A DNA stretch of 64,000 nucleotides from Sphagnum compactum (taxonomy: Eukaryota > Bryophyta > Sphagnopsida > Sphagnales): assembly GCA_965153455.1 (NCBI GenBank), contig OZ234502.1, positions 10,571,495 through 10,635,494 on the forward strand, written 5' to 3'. The notes under the pieces were generated by a model. That model was not told the origin of the DNA. It did not search any database and worked only from the letters and a program-made list of their open reading frames with translations. A program made the translations under genes and the position numbers. Shown here one piece after another: positions 47,484-58,040 of the stretch (the stretch's first letter is position 1; every line of letters begins with the position of its first letter).

Positions 47484-49572
47484 ATGCAAGCTTATGTAGT
47501 GTCAACTCAGAAATTCTATAATTAAATAATAATGTTACTAAAGTGTTTAAGGAGAAATGGTTTGTATAAAGGTAATGGCAAAAGGTAAAGTTGATGCACC
47601 TTTTCATATCTGTGTAGGTCATAAAGCAAAGGAGTGAGATAGTTCCAATCAGAGGATTCATTCTTACGGTGCATAAGATAGCGTTATATTGTCATGAACG
47701 GCTTGAAGCTATAGACTCTGGATACATCCAGAGAACAATGAAAAAACGTTTCCAATCCACATACCATCCAGCAAGCATGGGGCATTGGTGGGTGGTACAA
47801 ACTTCCTTTCCATTCATGATTTTGTAACCACAAGCTTTTGTTGTGAAGCCCTTGATACACTGTTGTGAACCTTCAACTGTCTATGAGATGCAGTTGGTGA
47901 AATGGCTTCAAACATTTCAGTTTTGGATGAAATGGCAGGCAGCCAGTTGTAAACCTTTGATTTGAACTTCAAGCATCAGGTAGATTGACCATGTTATGGA
48001 AGAGCTCTAAGCTTCCAAAAGCTTTTACTGTGTTCAGCTTCTTCCAGAATCAGCCAGGTTGTTTTTCTCCCCCACTCTCTGGGTACCCAGAATCATGTCA
48101 ACCATGGACTCACTTACTTATTTCCTAGTAACGAAGACCCATCACTAGAGCATAGGAAGAATGAACCATTTGGCTCCATAACATGTTTGAGGGTATCATT
48201 TGTTTAACACGATTGGAGACGCTTCTTTCAAATGAATGTGTCTGCCTCAAGAACATCCACAGAGGTCTTGTTTCCATGTTCTCCCTTGAAGCTTGGATCA
48301 CAAGGTACAACTTTCCAGTTCTTTTGAAACTGACCAAGCGAAAAATAGGGCTCCATCAAGCCTTGAAAATGGTGAAGCTTTTCTGGGAATGCACATTCCA
48401 GTAATATGTTCATGCAGCTCAGAGAACCACCTCTCCTCAATCAATTCATGAAGCTCCAAGTCCCCTCCCCTTGAGTACTAGATGAGCCGTCTTCAGTAGT
48501 TGCAAGTGCAGAAGCTGTACTGAAATCTGCAATCAACCCTCCAAAGCCCAAGGCCCAGCTCCAGCCAAAGTAGACATTGCCATTCAGGAACTCAATGAGA
48601 ATGGCAATACAGATACTCAAGCACCAGTATTCCTCTCACCATAACACAGGTCAAGATCAATACAATGGGGAAGAAACTTCAAAGCTGCTTCTGGAACTAC
48701 AGAATCTGGAGCCCAGGACTTGCAAATTGCTTTAGGAAGGACAAGTACCCCCATACTTAACAAGAAACCTACAACAAATCAAGGAACAGGCATGAGGATT
48801 TCAGAGGAAATTCTCAACTTGAAAGCCAGCAAGAACAGGCATCCTCCCAAACAAGGATTAGGATTGCCTGAAGCATGAAGGGCTTTGCATCTTCTTCTAA
48901 TTGTGTTGGCAAGGTATGGTGCATTTAGATTGAATCAGAAGATTTGGCAAGATAATCAGAGTGCTGCATGCAAATGTTGTAGCTCAATAATCCATGACTA
49001 TTGTATACCAGAAAAGTAAAAGAAATTCAATTCTAGGTTGTCATAATGGATGCCCAAATCCAATCGGTGATCCTCCTCTTGCAACCACATAATCTGAATG
49101 CTGCATGGGGATCAAGAAGGACTTCCTCAAAATTGGCATCGGCAGGATAGCCATAGTGAGGTTATAACAAGATTCCTACTTCATAAACACTACAGTGGCA
49201 ATATCTGCATTGGCAGTATCTGGTTTGTCTAAACTAATGCTGTCAATGTCAATGTTAAACAGATCATTAAGAATCACCCTAGAAGCAGAATACACTCACC
49301 AGTGAAGCATGAATACAACTCCCTTGGCATAAGATACAACTCCCTTCTCTCACTTGCTCTGTCCAAGCTGGGTGGGTGCAAGGCCACAACCGTAGGGCAA
49401 CCAGAGTCCTATAAGTACACAAAATCTCTATTTCTCTATGACAGGGACCTTTCCATTTACCGTTTCTACAAGCCTGCGGCAAAAAGAAAGCCTTGCCTTT
49501 CTCTCCACCTCTCTCTTTAGCAATAAAAAGAATCATTTGACACCACTGCAAGGACCAACAGAAAGGTAAGGT
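47484..49572. other. 3' flank of the ZCCHC8-like gene and intergenic DNA
   Basis: GC content is close to genic, and several short open frames exist on both strands (for example 48125-48440), but none carries a motif or splices convincingly to another. The part next to 49573 should hold the 3' UTR. A decayed gene cannot be excluded. Confidence 0.4.
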
Positions 49573-52500
49573 TTAGTTTCCTTCACTGTGAGATTCAGTT
49601 GTAGCTTCACTGGTCTGGGTTGAATGCAGAGCAACAAGAGCTGCCTGAGCCTGGGCCCATGCATCATTTGGTGGAGTCTCAAAACCAATTTCTGAGGCTT
49701 GACAAGATTGCTGGCTGCATGACATGGAATGAACATTCTCACAAAGTTGTCGACCCTCTAAGGGTACATATGTCAAGGAGCTACACCTGGTAACTGGTAT
49801 AGGAGAAGGAAAATCCTGTGATGGTGATGGCTGAAAATCCTCCCCATAACCACTGCCAGTTGGAGAGACCTGGGAGGGACTAGTAAGAGAGAGACCCAAT
49901 GGTGGGTCCAAATATGGTGTTGATCTGTCTCTTATATATTCTCCTTCTATTCTGGGTGTCCCCAACAGTGAGGTATCCTCCGTAAACACCAAGTCAGTTG
50001 TGTGGCCTCCATCTCCATCTGCAGTCCACTTACCAGACTGTGGAACTACTATTGGTTTGCTTGAGACAGTACCTGGTGGAGCATCATCTGATGTCTCAGT
50101 CTCCTGATACTCATTCCATGTCACCTCAGGATCTCTGTAACTCCTCAGACGTGCTAATGAAGATCCAGGAACTGCACTCTCATTGGGCGAAACCCCTTGA
50201 ACAGAAATTGGGTGATGATACCAATTGCCTCTTTCATGCTGTGAAGAGTGTATAAGAACAGGTTGTCTCCAAAGCCGCTCATCTGCATTCTCAGGGATTG
50301 GGGCATTGATCCCAGGGAACTCAACTGCCAACTTCTTTGCTGGAGAGGGTTCTCTGGCTACAGGCTCCAAGTAGTCAACAATTTCACCCTCCTCAGCCCC
50401 AATATCTTCAGTTTGCTTTTCCTCCATGTCAAACCCAAGTATCTCAAGTCCAGATGCCTCATCCTCTGTCACTGTTGCCCATTCAAGGCAAAACTTTAAT
50501 CAGTGCAATGCCCCTTTGCAGAATGAATCCATGATTAGCAAACCAGAAAAAACACTCAATTGGATCTCAATGCTTTTTCATTCAAGCAAAAATAGGGCTT
50601 GTAGGGCTTGAGATAAGTGAGGCAGTAGAGATGACAAACCAAGATAGCCAGGAGGGTAACCAAGCTCCCGCATTCGATGTAACCAAGGAGGGGGGTCATT
50701 CTCCTGCAACTCACATTATCCATATTAGGACCATAGATTAGGACAAATTACAATCAGAACTTCTAAGTCACCAATATGCAACAATGTCACTTAACCACTA
50801 AATCTCACAAAACTCTGTACAACTCTAGGGTGCAAACTATTCACTGCATCTATACAAAAAGACTTATGAAGAAAGTCCTTCCAGTAACAGGGGAAGGAAA
50901 GGGTCTGCACAAAAATAAAAATGAAGGATGTAGACAGAGAGAGAAGGAGATTAGTATAAGGAGGTAGCCTTCATGTGCAGAGAGCCACTCTCAAGTTTAA
51001 CTTATCCTCATAAAACACTTCTCCATTGCTTAAGCTTACATGTGAAATATCCACCAGTTTAGTGTTTCGAATCTTACTGGTGCATCTAACTGCACATATA
51101 ATAGATCGATGAAGTTGCAGAGAAATCTCCACAACAACAATTAAAGGTAACACGACAATGAGTGCAGTCATAACCTCATGAGAGTCGCTCACAAAGTGAC
51201 AGACCATCATCTAACTGCACATATAATAGGCAACACTCATAAATTGATGTGGCCAGGACAACTACTCATCTACATCTGGATCTGAAAGAATTTGGCAATC
51301 AAATTGACCTCTTTGCAGCCATTAGAAGGTGCTTACAGGTGTCAACCTGTGGAAAGGACATACAACTCTGATTAATAATCCAAGGAGTAAGGAGACAGCC
51401 GAGATGTCAGCAGGAATACCATAATTATCCTTCAATTTCGTCCCTTGATATGAGAAAAATCTAATTAAAGGCCTGGAATGGAGAATGATGACCCTGTAGA
51501 GCACCTATCTCAGGAACACAATTTGAGTGAAGACACATACCCCAATGCCTAATAGTTGTCGAGTTTCAGTTCCCAAAACACCAGGCTTTAGCTTTTCAAA
51601 TTTGCCTCCAGGAGTGGTCTGGTAATATCGGGAAGCACTTCGGGGCACTGATTGTAAGCCCTTCCTCAGGGCATGAGTTCTACGGGCAAAGCCGATAGCA
51701 ACAGTATCTCGAGGTCTATGGCAGTCTTTGAGACCATGGCTGTAGGATCCACAATTAAAGCACCGTGCTGCTTCCTCAGGAGCTAGTTCTATGTACCTGA
51801 TAGATTCCAACATTCAAAGCTTGTGCTTAGTGAATATAGCACATGATCACAGAATCTGAAAGCTTACACAATCAAGACCATCGACTTATTTGGCCCCGGC
51901 TTCAAGCTTCTCACCCATCATCACGAGAATCTTGTGAAGAAAGTGCAGAAGGGATTGCCCGGTCATATAGTGGCACCTCTGTATCCCTCTCTTGATTGCT
52001 AGTCATTGTATCAAGCATTGCTCCTTCTGCCTGTTGTGTACGAGCTTGCTTTGAGGGCCTGTCCAGCCAAAAGGACTGATCCAGCCTCTAATGTCAGCTA
52101 CTCATTCCAAATACTTCACTGTTCTATGTACTTGTATGTCCTAACTAATTAGTTCTGTACTTTACACCACTTTGAAAGATAAATGGTTCATTTCTCCTCG
52201 TATGCAACCACTAGCAACCAAGTTGCAGAAAATAATGCACACATAAACTCAATTTTCAATATGTAAAACGCAACAATGGCATGAGTGAATCACAGCCTTA
52301 CCACACTGGAGATGCTGTTTGTGGGACCAATTTGCAAAGCAGGAAAATACTGTTCATCACCACTCTCCACTGCTTCTTTACTTGAATCCTGCCATCCAGT
52401 AACATGATCAACTTCAAGAAGTAAAACTAGATACCTGCCAAACACAAACAGGAATCTAGGACCATCTTAATGACTTTTTCTTCCAAGCTCTTAATGAAAT

Positions 52501-53697
52501 TGTGCCAAAGGCACCTGCTTGACCATGTTCTCAAGTTACTTGATAAGTTGATATCCTCCTTGCATGTATATGTGATTGTCATAAGTCCATTCATTTTATT
52601 AACTGATGACACCTACTTCTTCATCTGCTTTACAAGTAACAGGCATGTTCTATGTCTTGAAATGATGGTTTCTCTCTGTCTCTCTCTCTATCAAGTGAGG
52701 AGCCTACAGTCACGTAGTGACGTCCATGCCACTCTGCCCACTGCCGCACTGCTTCCTGCAGCCTCTTCTTGCTCTCCCTGTGATCATCCAACCCCCTCCT
52801 CTGTTACCACCAGCAGCCCCCACAGCTAATGGTCCTGCTCATGTCCTAGGAGAGAGACAGACACCCACATGACATGTTGAATATCTATGTAAGGTAAAAT
52901 TGTGTGAGTTACAGCCAAACAAACACATACAACAAGAATGAGTATGCTCATCAACTTTAGAGTGTTACTCACAAAGAATCAGACCATCACCTATGTCATA
53001 AATGGCAGTTTTTTTCTAGCTGCTATTACTCCCAACAGTGGGAGTAGATTAGTAAATAATAAATCTGCTCAAAACATTGAGCAAGAAATATTAAACAAAT
53101 CTGCATCATGAGTTTCTTTCACAATTTCTGGAAGCAACAGGAAACATCAGTCCTGACCAAAAGACCCTTCAAAAAAAGGTAATCAGGATGATACCTAGTG
53201 AGGTGATGGTATGTGATATGCACAGAGGGGTTTTTATCCAAGTCCAAGAGCTGCTTCCGCTTCCGGAAATAATCTTTTTCCAAGAAACCTGATAGGAAAA
53301 AGTTCCTCACAGACAGCAGAGTGCCTCCACCAGTCATACCATGTACAAATTGCAAAAAACCTACATGAAGATCAAGAACCATGGGGACTGCATAGCCAGC
53401 GGACTCAACTTATGACAACAAAAGCAAAGGCCATACAACATGGGCACTGCAAAGTTCTGTCAATCTCTGTAAGTGGAGACAGACAACAGGTTCTGCTCCA
53501 CAACCCCATAATGTTCAACCCTAGTAAAGAAATAGGATACTATCTGTGGAAACAGGTACTGCTGCAGTAGGATCATCTGCTGCCATGCCTGCTTCGGGCG
53601 CGACGGCATCCTCTTCCTTCTTTAAATCATCGTCAGAGATGTCCATGTCAATCTCCACCTCAGATCCCAAAGCGGTTTGCACTTCAGGAGTCGCCAT
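49573..53697 (-). CDS. ZCCHC8-like protein: CCHC zinc knuckle plus PSP domain, seven exons
   Basis: Minus-strand exons 53541-53697, 53195-53288, 52302-52434, 51915-52075, 51541-51796, 50640-50703 and 49573-50471 join with matching phases at every junction and give 587 residues. The acidic N-terminus (M-A-T-P-E-V-Q, then D-I-S-D-D-D-L) is followed by E-Q-Y-F-P-A-L-Q-I-G (about 112-121), a CCHC zinc knuckle C-F-N-C-x4-H-x4-C (Cys194, Cys197, His202, Cys207), and the PSP (proline-rich, spliceosome-associated) motif D-P-P-P-W-L-H-R-M-R-E-L-G-Y-P-P-G-Y-L (270-288). An acidic, Ser/Pro-rich tail contains F-P-G-I-N-A-P-I-P. In animals ZCCHC8, and in Arabidopsis ZCCHC8A/B, scaffold the NEXT complex with an MTR4-type helicase (HEN2 in plants) and RBM7, feeding nuclear RNAs to the exosome. 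That role here is inferred from the domains. The last exon could start six bases later (50465). Confidence 0.92.
50472..50639 (-). other. ZCCHC8-like intron 6 (168 bp) with two possible acceptors
   Basis: Donor TATCTTG|GTTTGT. Two AG acceptors six bases apart, GCAACAG|TG and GTGACAG|AG, both keep the frame, adding or removing two residues after the PSP domain. Confidence 0.75.
50704..51540 (-). other. ZCCHC8-like intron 5 (837 bp)
   Basis: ATTGGG|GTATGT to GTTGCAG|GAGAAT, phase 0. It joins Q-L-L-G-I-G directly to E-N-D-P-P-P-W, the continuous PSP-family sequence. No separate gene is seen inside. Confidence 0.88.
51797..51914 (-). other. ZCCHC8-like intron 4 (118 bp)
   Basis: GATGG|GTGAGA to TCTATCAG|GTACAT. 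It joins S-R-D-D-G to Y-I-E-L-A-P-E-E just before the zinc knuckle. Confidence 0.85.
52076..52301 (-). other. ZCCHC8-like intron 3 (226 bp)
   Basis: AGTGTG|GTAAGG to GGATCAG|TCCTTT, phase 0. It joins S-I-S-S-V to S-F-W-L-D. Confidence 0.88.
52435..53194 (-). other. ZCCHC8-like intron 2 (760 bp)
   Basis: CACTAG|GTATCA to a T/G-rich tract and TTGGCAG|GTATCT. It joins H-H-L-T-R to Y-L-V-L-L-L-E-V. It contains a TC microsatellite near 52674 but no other coding piece. Confidence 0.82.
53289..53540 (-). other. ZCCHC8-like intron 1 (252 bp)
   Basis: ACAGATA|GTATCC to TTTTCCTATCAG|GTTTCT. It joins V-S-T-D to S-F-L-E-K-D-Y-F through a split Ser codon. Confidence 0.85.
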
Positions 53698-54250
53698 CCT
53701 AAGTTCTACTAAATCAAATACGAAGTAATAGTCTTTGTAACCCTAACCAGTTGGCGGCACGCGGATCTCTCCCTCTCGCATACCAGAGCAACCGTCCAGC
53801 GCCCAGACTAGAAGCTCAACAGAACCGCCACTTGACCAAAACCCTTGAGTGAAACTCAGTCCTTCCTAGCTACAACTCTTCAACCCCAACGAATATCTTC
53901 AAGGAGAAGAACCAATTTCTGGCTACCCCGTGAATAAAACTCAAGCAACACGACACCCGCAAGTGCTTGCTTCACGCAAATTCCGCGACCAGAGATCGAT
54001 CATTAAGCTCCTCCCCTCCGGCTGAAGAGGATACAAAAGTAGGTTAAGAAAACGAAAGAACCACGGTACCTTGCAGCCAAGACAAAATCTCCGGCCAACC
54101 TCTTCCGCTCCTCGTCCTCGTCCCTCCTCGCCCAGCAACTGCGGAACGACTTCTTCTTCTTCTTCCTGGCCCGACGTCCTGTTGCGCCAAGCAAGCAGTC
54201 CCGTTGCTCTGTTCTGCTCTGGCCACGGCGGGCGAAGAATTAGGGCACAG
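53698..54250 (-). promoter_or_regulatory. 5' UTR region with inferred leader intron, ZCCHC8-like gene
   Basis: GC-rich sequence at about 54070-54250 ends in a donor (GCTGCAAG|GTACCG, donor at 54069). A T-rich acceptor (TTTGATTTAG|TAGAAC, acceptor at 53709) lies 11 bases before the ATG. Together they suggest a 361-bp intron in the 5' UTR. An open minus-strand frame here (54333-53941) has no family features and crosses the proposed donor, so I treat it as chance in GC-rich DNA. Confidence 0.5.
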
Positions 54251-54303
54251 AATCCGTGCGCGGCAAAGATCTCGGACCCTCCGGGTGCGTCAACCAGTGT
54301 TGG

Positions 54304-54530
54304 CCGGTTATTGAGCTTTGTACCGGTTATCAAGACATTTATTGATAGCCTACCAGTCGGTTCTTATTTTTATAACCGCCTGGTATTGAAATTTCAAAAT
54401 CTAATAACCTACCTGGATGACTCGATTGTCATCCGGGTAGATTATCAATCTTCAAACATCAGAATTAATTTTTTTGAAAACAATAATTGGCTAATAATTG
54501 TAGGATAACAGATGGTTGTCAACCGGTTAT
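54304..54530. promoter_or_regulatory. Cluster of CCGGTTAT elements upstream of the ZCCHC8-like gene
   Basis: CCGGTTAT at 54304, ACCGGTTAT at 54322, ATAACCG (inverted) at 54372 and AACCGGTTAT at 54521, four copies in 227 bases just upstream of the GC-rich leader. AACCGGTT is palindromic. CGGTTA resembles MYB-type sites, but the factor is unknown, and a decayed repeat is also possible. Confidence 0.4.
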
Positions 54531-54534
54531 TTGA

Positions 54535-57500
54535 TAATTTATCCTAAAGCATAATCATTGGTTATTACCCACAAATTTTGAGAACCTACAATCAAATAAA
54601 TTGATATTGATAACCTATGTGGTCCATTTAAAATAACTCTCCTGGCAATAACTCGCCAACAACTGGTGTGAATTACAAGCTTTCATCCATTCCTTTCATG
54701 CACACAAAAGCTACAATTGCATCCTTTCATCCATCCCTTTCATCCATATTTAACTACTGTTAATTTCCTGCTCTTCAATTAGTTGGCAACACTTTTGCCA
54801 AAATCGGCTAGCCCCATCAGGGTGCATGGCTATTGAACAATCACTCTAAGTGCTAGGTTTAAATATGAGAGTGTTTTACATTTACATTAAAGCATGAGGA
54901 TGAAGTTTGAGGGTCCAAGAGTGGGAAGAGTTATTTAGGGTTGTTAAGCATCATTCAGAATTAGTGCTCAATGGATGGTAAGTTAGTTAAGTATCATTCA
55001 CATTTAGTGTTAAATGGATGGTAATTTAGTATAATTTTTTAAAATTTTTGAGGTAGCTTCAAACCCAAATTTTAAGCTTTTCCTACAATGTTATGTAAAG
55101 ATGACCCAAAAAATCAATTATGTGTTATCTAATTTAAAGTAGATTTCGGGATTTGATCCCATCATCCTTCCCACTTATCACTTCCATGCTTATTTTAGTG
55201 ATGAGTAATTGAAATTAGTATATGGAGGATTTTTTGAAATCTTTTGTATGGTCGTCAATGGTCCATTCCAAAGACAATTTCAAAAATAACTATCTCATTT
55301 TCAAGCTTAATTGCTTCATTTTTTTTATTAATAATTGCTTCCTTTTTCTATTGATTTTCTTAATAACTATCTTCCACCTTTCCAAATAACTACTTCCATT
55401 TCATAGTTGTTTGACTCTTTTTCCCTATCCATGACCAACATGGATATGAAAAAACAAATTAACGTGCGTCTTTTCATGTCCATGAAATGTATATTAATTT
55501 AGATTGACTTGACTTGAATAATGAAAAATTATTGAAAACCATATGAAAATATAAGAAAAAAATAAAATAGTTGATCATCACTAGTAGTGCGTAGCAGCTT
55601 GAAATTCAAAATTGGTGTTAATGGGACTTTTTTTGGTTTGGTGTTAAAGCAACAATAGAAGTTGTAACACCTAATTAACATTGACTTTGGGTGTAAATGT
55701 GCATACATTTTTGCTTTCATAAACTATCATGATGATTAACATTACATGCTAATTTTTTAAAACCTAAGGGTTATTTTCATGATAGTCTATTTTAACATTA
55801 ATGTTTAAACACTAGGTGTGATTGATGTTTTAAAATCTTCAATTGTGAAATGGGTTTTTTCAAACAACATCCCTCACTTATGAGTAAGGCACAAGGAAGA
55901 GGCTTGGAGGAAAACATTCTAAAACATATGAAATGAAGCCTAATGATAGTGATTTATTAGGTTTTAAAGTTTGAAGGCCCAAGAATGAAAATGGTTTGAC
56001 CTTAAGAACATCTCTAGCGCAAATTTGGAAATTTACCTTATAAAACCCTAGTTGTTAAGGAGTCTATAAGTAACACTACATTGCAAGAACTTTGTGCCCC
56101 ACTACAAACATAAGGTAACCTTGCTATAATTTCAATTGCTTGTGTGCTTGTTTGTGTAGAAAAATATTAATGGTAGTAGTTATTGTGTGAAGTTTTATGA
56201 TTTGATTTGAAGATGACACAAAGAACATGAAAAAACACATTTAGAACATGAAAACAAGCCAATCTATTAGGATTTTTAAAATGACATGTTTCAAAAAGAA
56301 AAACCATCAAGAGGGAGAAAAGATAATCATTGTTTGGCAAATGCACCAAAAAAAATCAAAAAAATCAAAAAAGGAAAAATAAATGTTGCACAAACCTTGC
56401 TTGTGTTTGCATTACAAAAATAACAAAAATATGAACAGAACTAGAAATGCATCTTCATTAAGGTGTCAACTTTAGATCAACATAATTTTTATTTTTTTAA
56501 AATTAGTAAAAACACAACAGGAATTACTCAAAACAACAAAGAAAGAGAAAACATAATATTATAAGCAATGAAGACAAACAAAACAACTATTGAACAAAAG
56601 ATAACAAAAAACATGAAGAAGGTAATGATCAAATGGATGCAAGATGAATGAATTAAATTTTGTAAAAATTGTTTAACTTGATGGAATGAGGTTGATAACT
56701 TTCAATATCATGTGAGGTATGTTGGCATTACTATCTTTTCATTTGTTTCACCTAACAAAGATTTGTTTAAAATCATCTTTAGTGTCTAGACCATGTTTTC
56801 TTAAGAAAAAAAAACCTTATTTACTTATATGATTTGAAGAAGAAGTCACAAAAAACATGAAAAATAAACACAAGAAGGCAAACATTTTAAAAAACAAATT
56901 AAACAAAAAAAATATTACACATGAAAACATTTACATTTGTTAAAGTGGGGTTCTTGGTGACAATGGCAAAAAGCATGTCATTGTCGGAATTGGGGAAAAA
57001 AATGATGATGCCAACTCAAATTTGGTGATAAGGGACTTGCAATGGGGACCCCAAGGTCAAATCTTCCCATTGATTGTTGTTGTAAACCTGTTTAAGGTAC
57101 TTCAATGTAAATGTTCTAACACTTCAAATATTGAAATGGAATCCTCTAAGTGATGTCATTGTGTGCTTAAATTGCATAAAATAATGCCCCATTGGCACCT
57201 TACAAGGCTATTTTACTTCATTCATATATAGAAGGACTTGAACACACAAGGTTTTATTGTCCGTTGTGCAAGAATATACCCATGTGAAAAGGCCTTACAT
57301 TGTAAAGTTCTTTCATTTGTTTGTTAAAACACATCTTACCAAAGGAAGATAGAATGCACTAATAATATTTGTGCACATTGTGCATTGCTTTTCAAAATTA
57401 TGCATTATAAAATTTAAAAGGAAAAAAATTTTGCTTTCATTTTGAACTTAAGAATATTCTTAAATAGCTTAAACAACATGTAGGTAAATTACAATAAGAA

Positions 57501-57835
57501 ATGAAAAAAAAATGACAAGTTGATCAACATGGTTTTTTTTTTTGGCTAAACCATTACTTATCTAATATCAATGACAAAAGTGATGGCATAATGTTAGCTC
57601 ATCTCGAGGTGAAGGAAGTGAAAACATGGTAGAATTGTTCAACAATGTGTCATGTTTAAAACCCAAAGTTGAAAATTCATTTATGAGTGATTTAGGGTGC
57701 ATGACCTTGTTTGTTTACATAATAACATCCATTTATAAAATAATGTACTATAAGTGGAAGTAATTATTGTCACAACAACTAAACAAAGCAATGTTTTGAA
57801 CCATTCTTTGTTTTAAGAGTTATTTTATGCAATGA
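54535..57835. other. AT-rich intergenic DNA, no gene seen
   Basis: A direct repeat with GTTA-GTATCATTCA and TTAGTG-TCAATGGATGGTAA occurs twice near 54940-55030. Otherwise there are only homopolymer runs and short chance frames. Confidence 0.5.
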
Positions 57836-57839
57836 AAAT

Positions 57840-58040
57840 GGCAATTGTTAGGAAGATTAAGCCAAATCTAGTTATAAATGAGATATGAAATGCAAATATT
57901 TAATCATACTTTTATAATTTTAGCTACACATTGAAAAGAAAAAATAAAAAACTTGACTATTTTATTATTGTTTTCTCACCTATGACAATTGAAAACTTCC
58001 CAAATCATTAAATTTTTTAAATTTTTATTTTTATGTTCTT
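57840..58040 (+). repeat. Dispersed repeat family B, distant copy
   Basis: AGGAAGATTAAGCCAAATCT, AGTTATAAATGAGATATGAA and CAATTGAAAACTTCCCAAAT follow the family order and spacing, strongly diverged. Confidence 0.45.

Noticed and set aside
52470-52829. 119-codon plus-strand open frame
   Set aside because: It lies antisense inside an intron of the ZCCHC8-like gene and has no motif.
53941-54333. 130-codon minus-strand open frame upstream of the ZCCHC8-like gene
   Set aside because: No family features, low-complexity Glu/Arg-rich stretches, and it crosses a good splice donor; best explained as a GC-rich leader.
55140-55170. tRNA T-arm-like GGGATTTGATCCC
   Set aside because: The stem is only three pairs, the loop lacks the usual TTC, and no acceptor or anticodon arms surround it.
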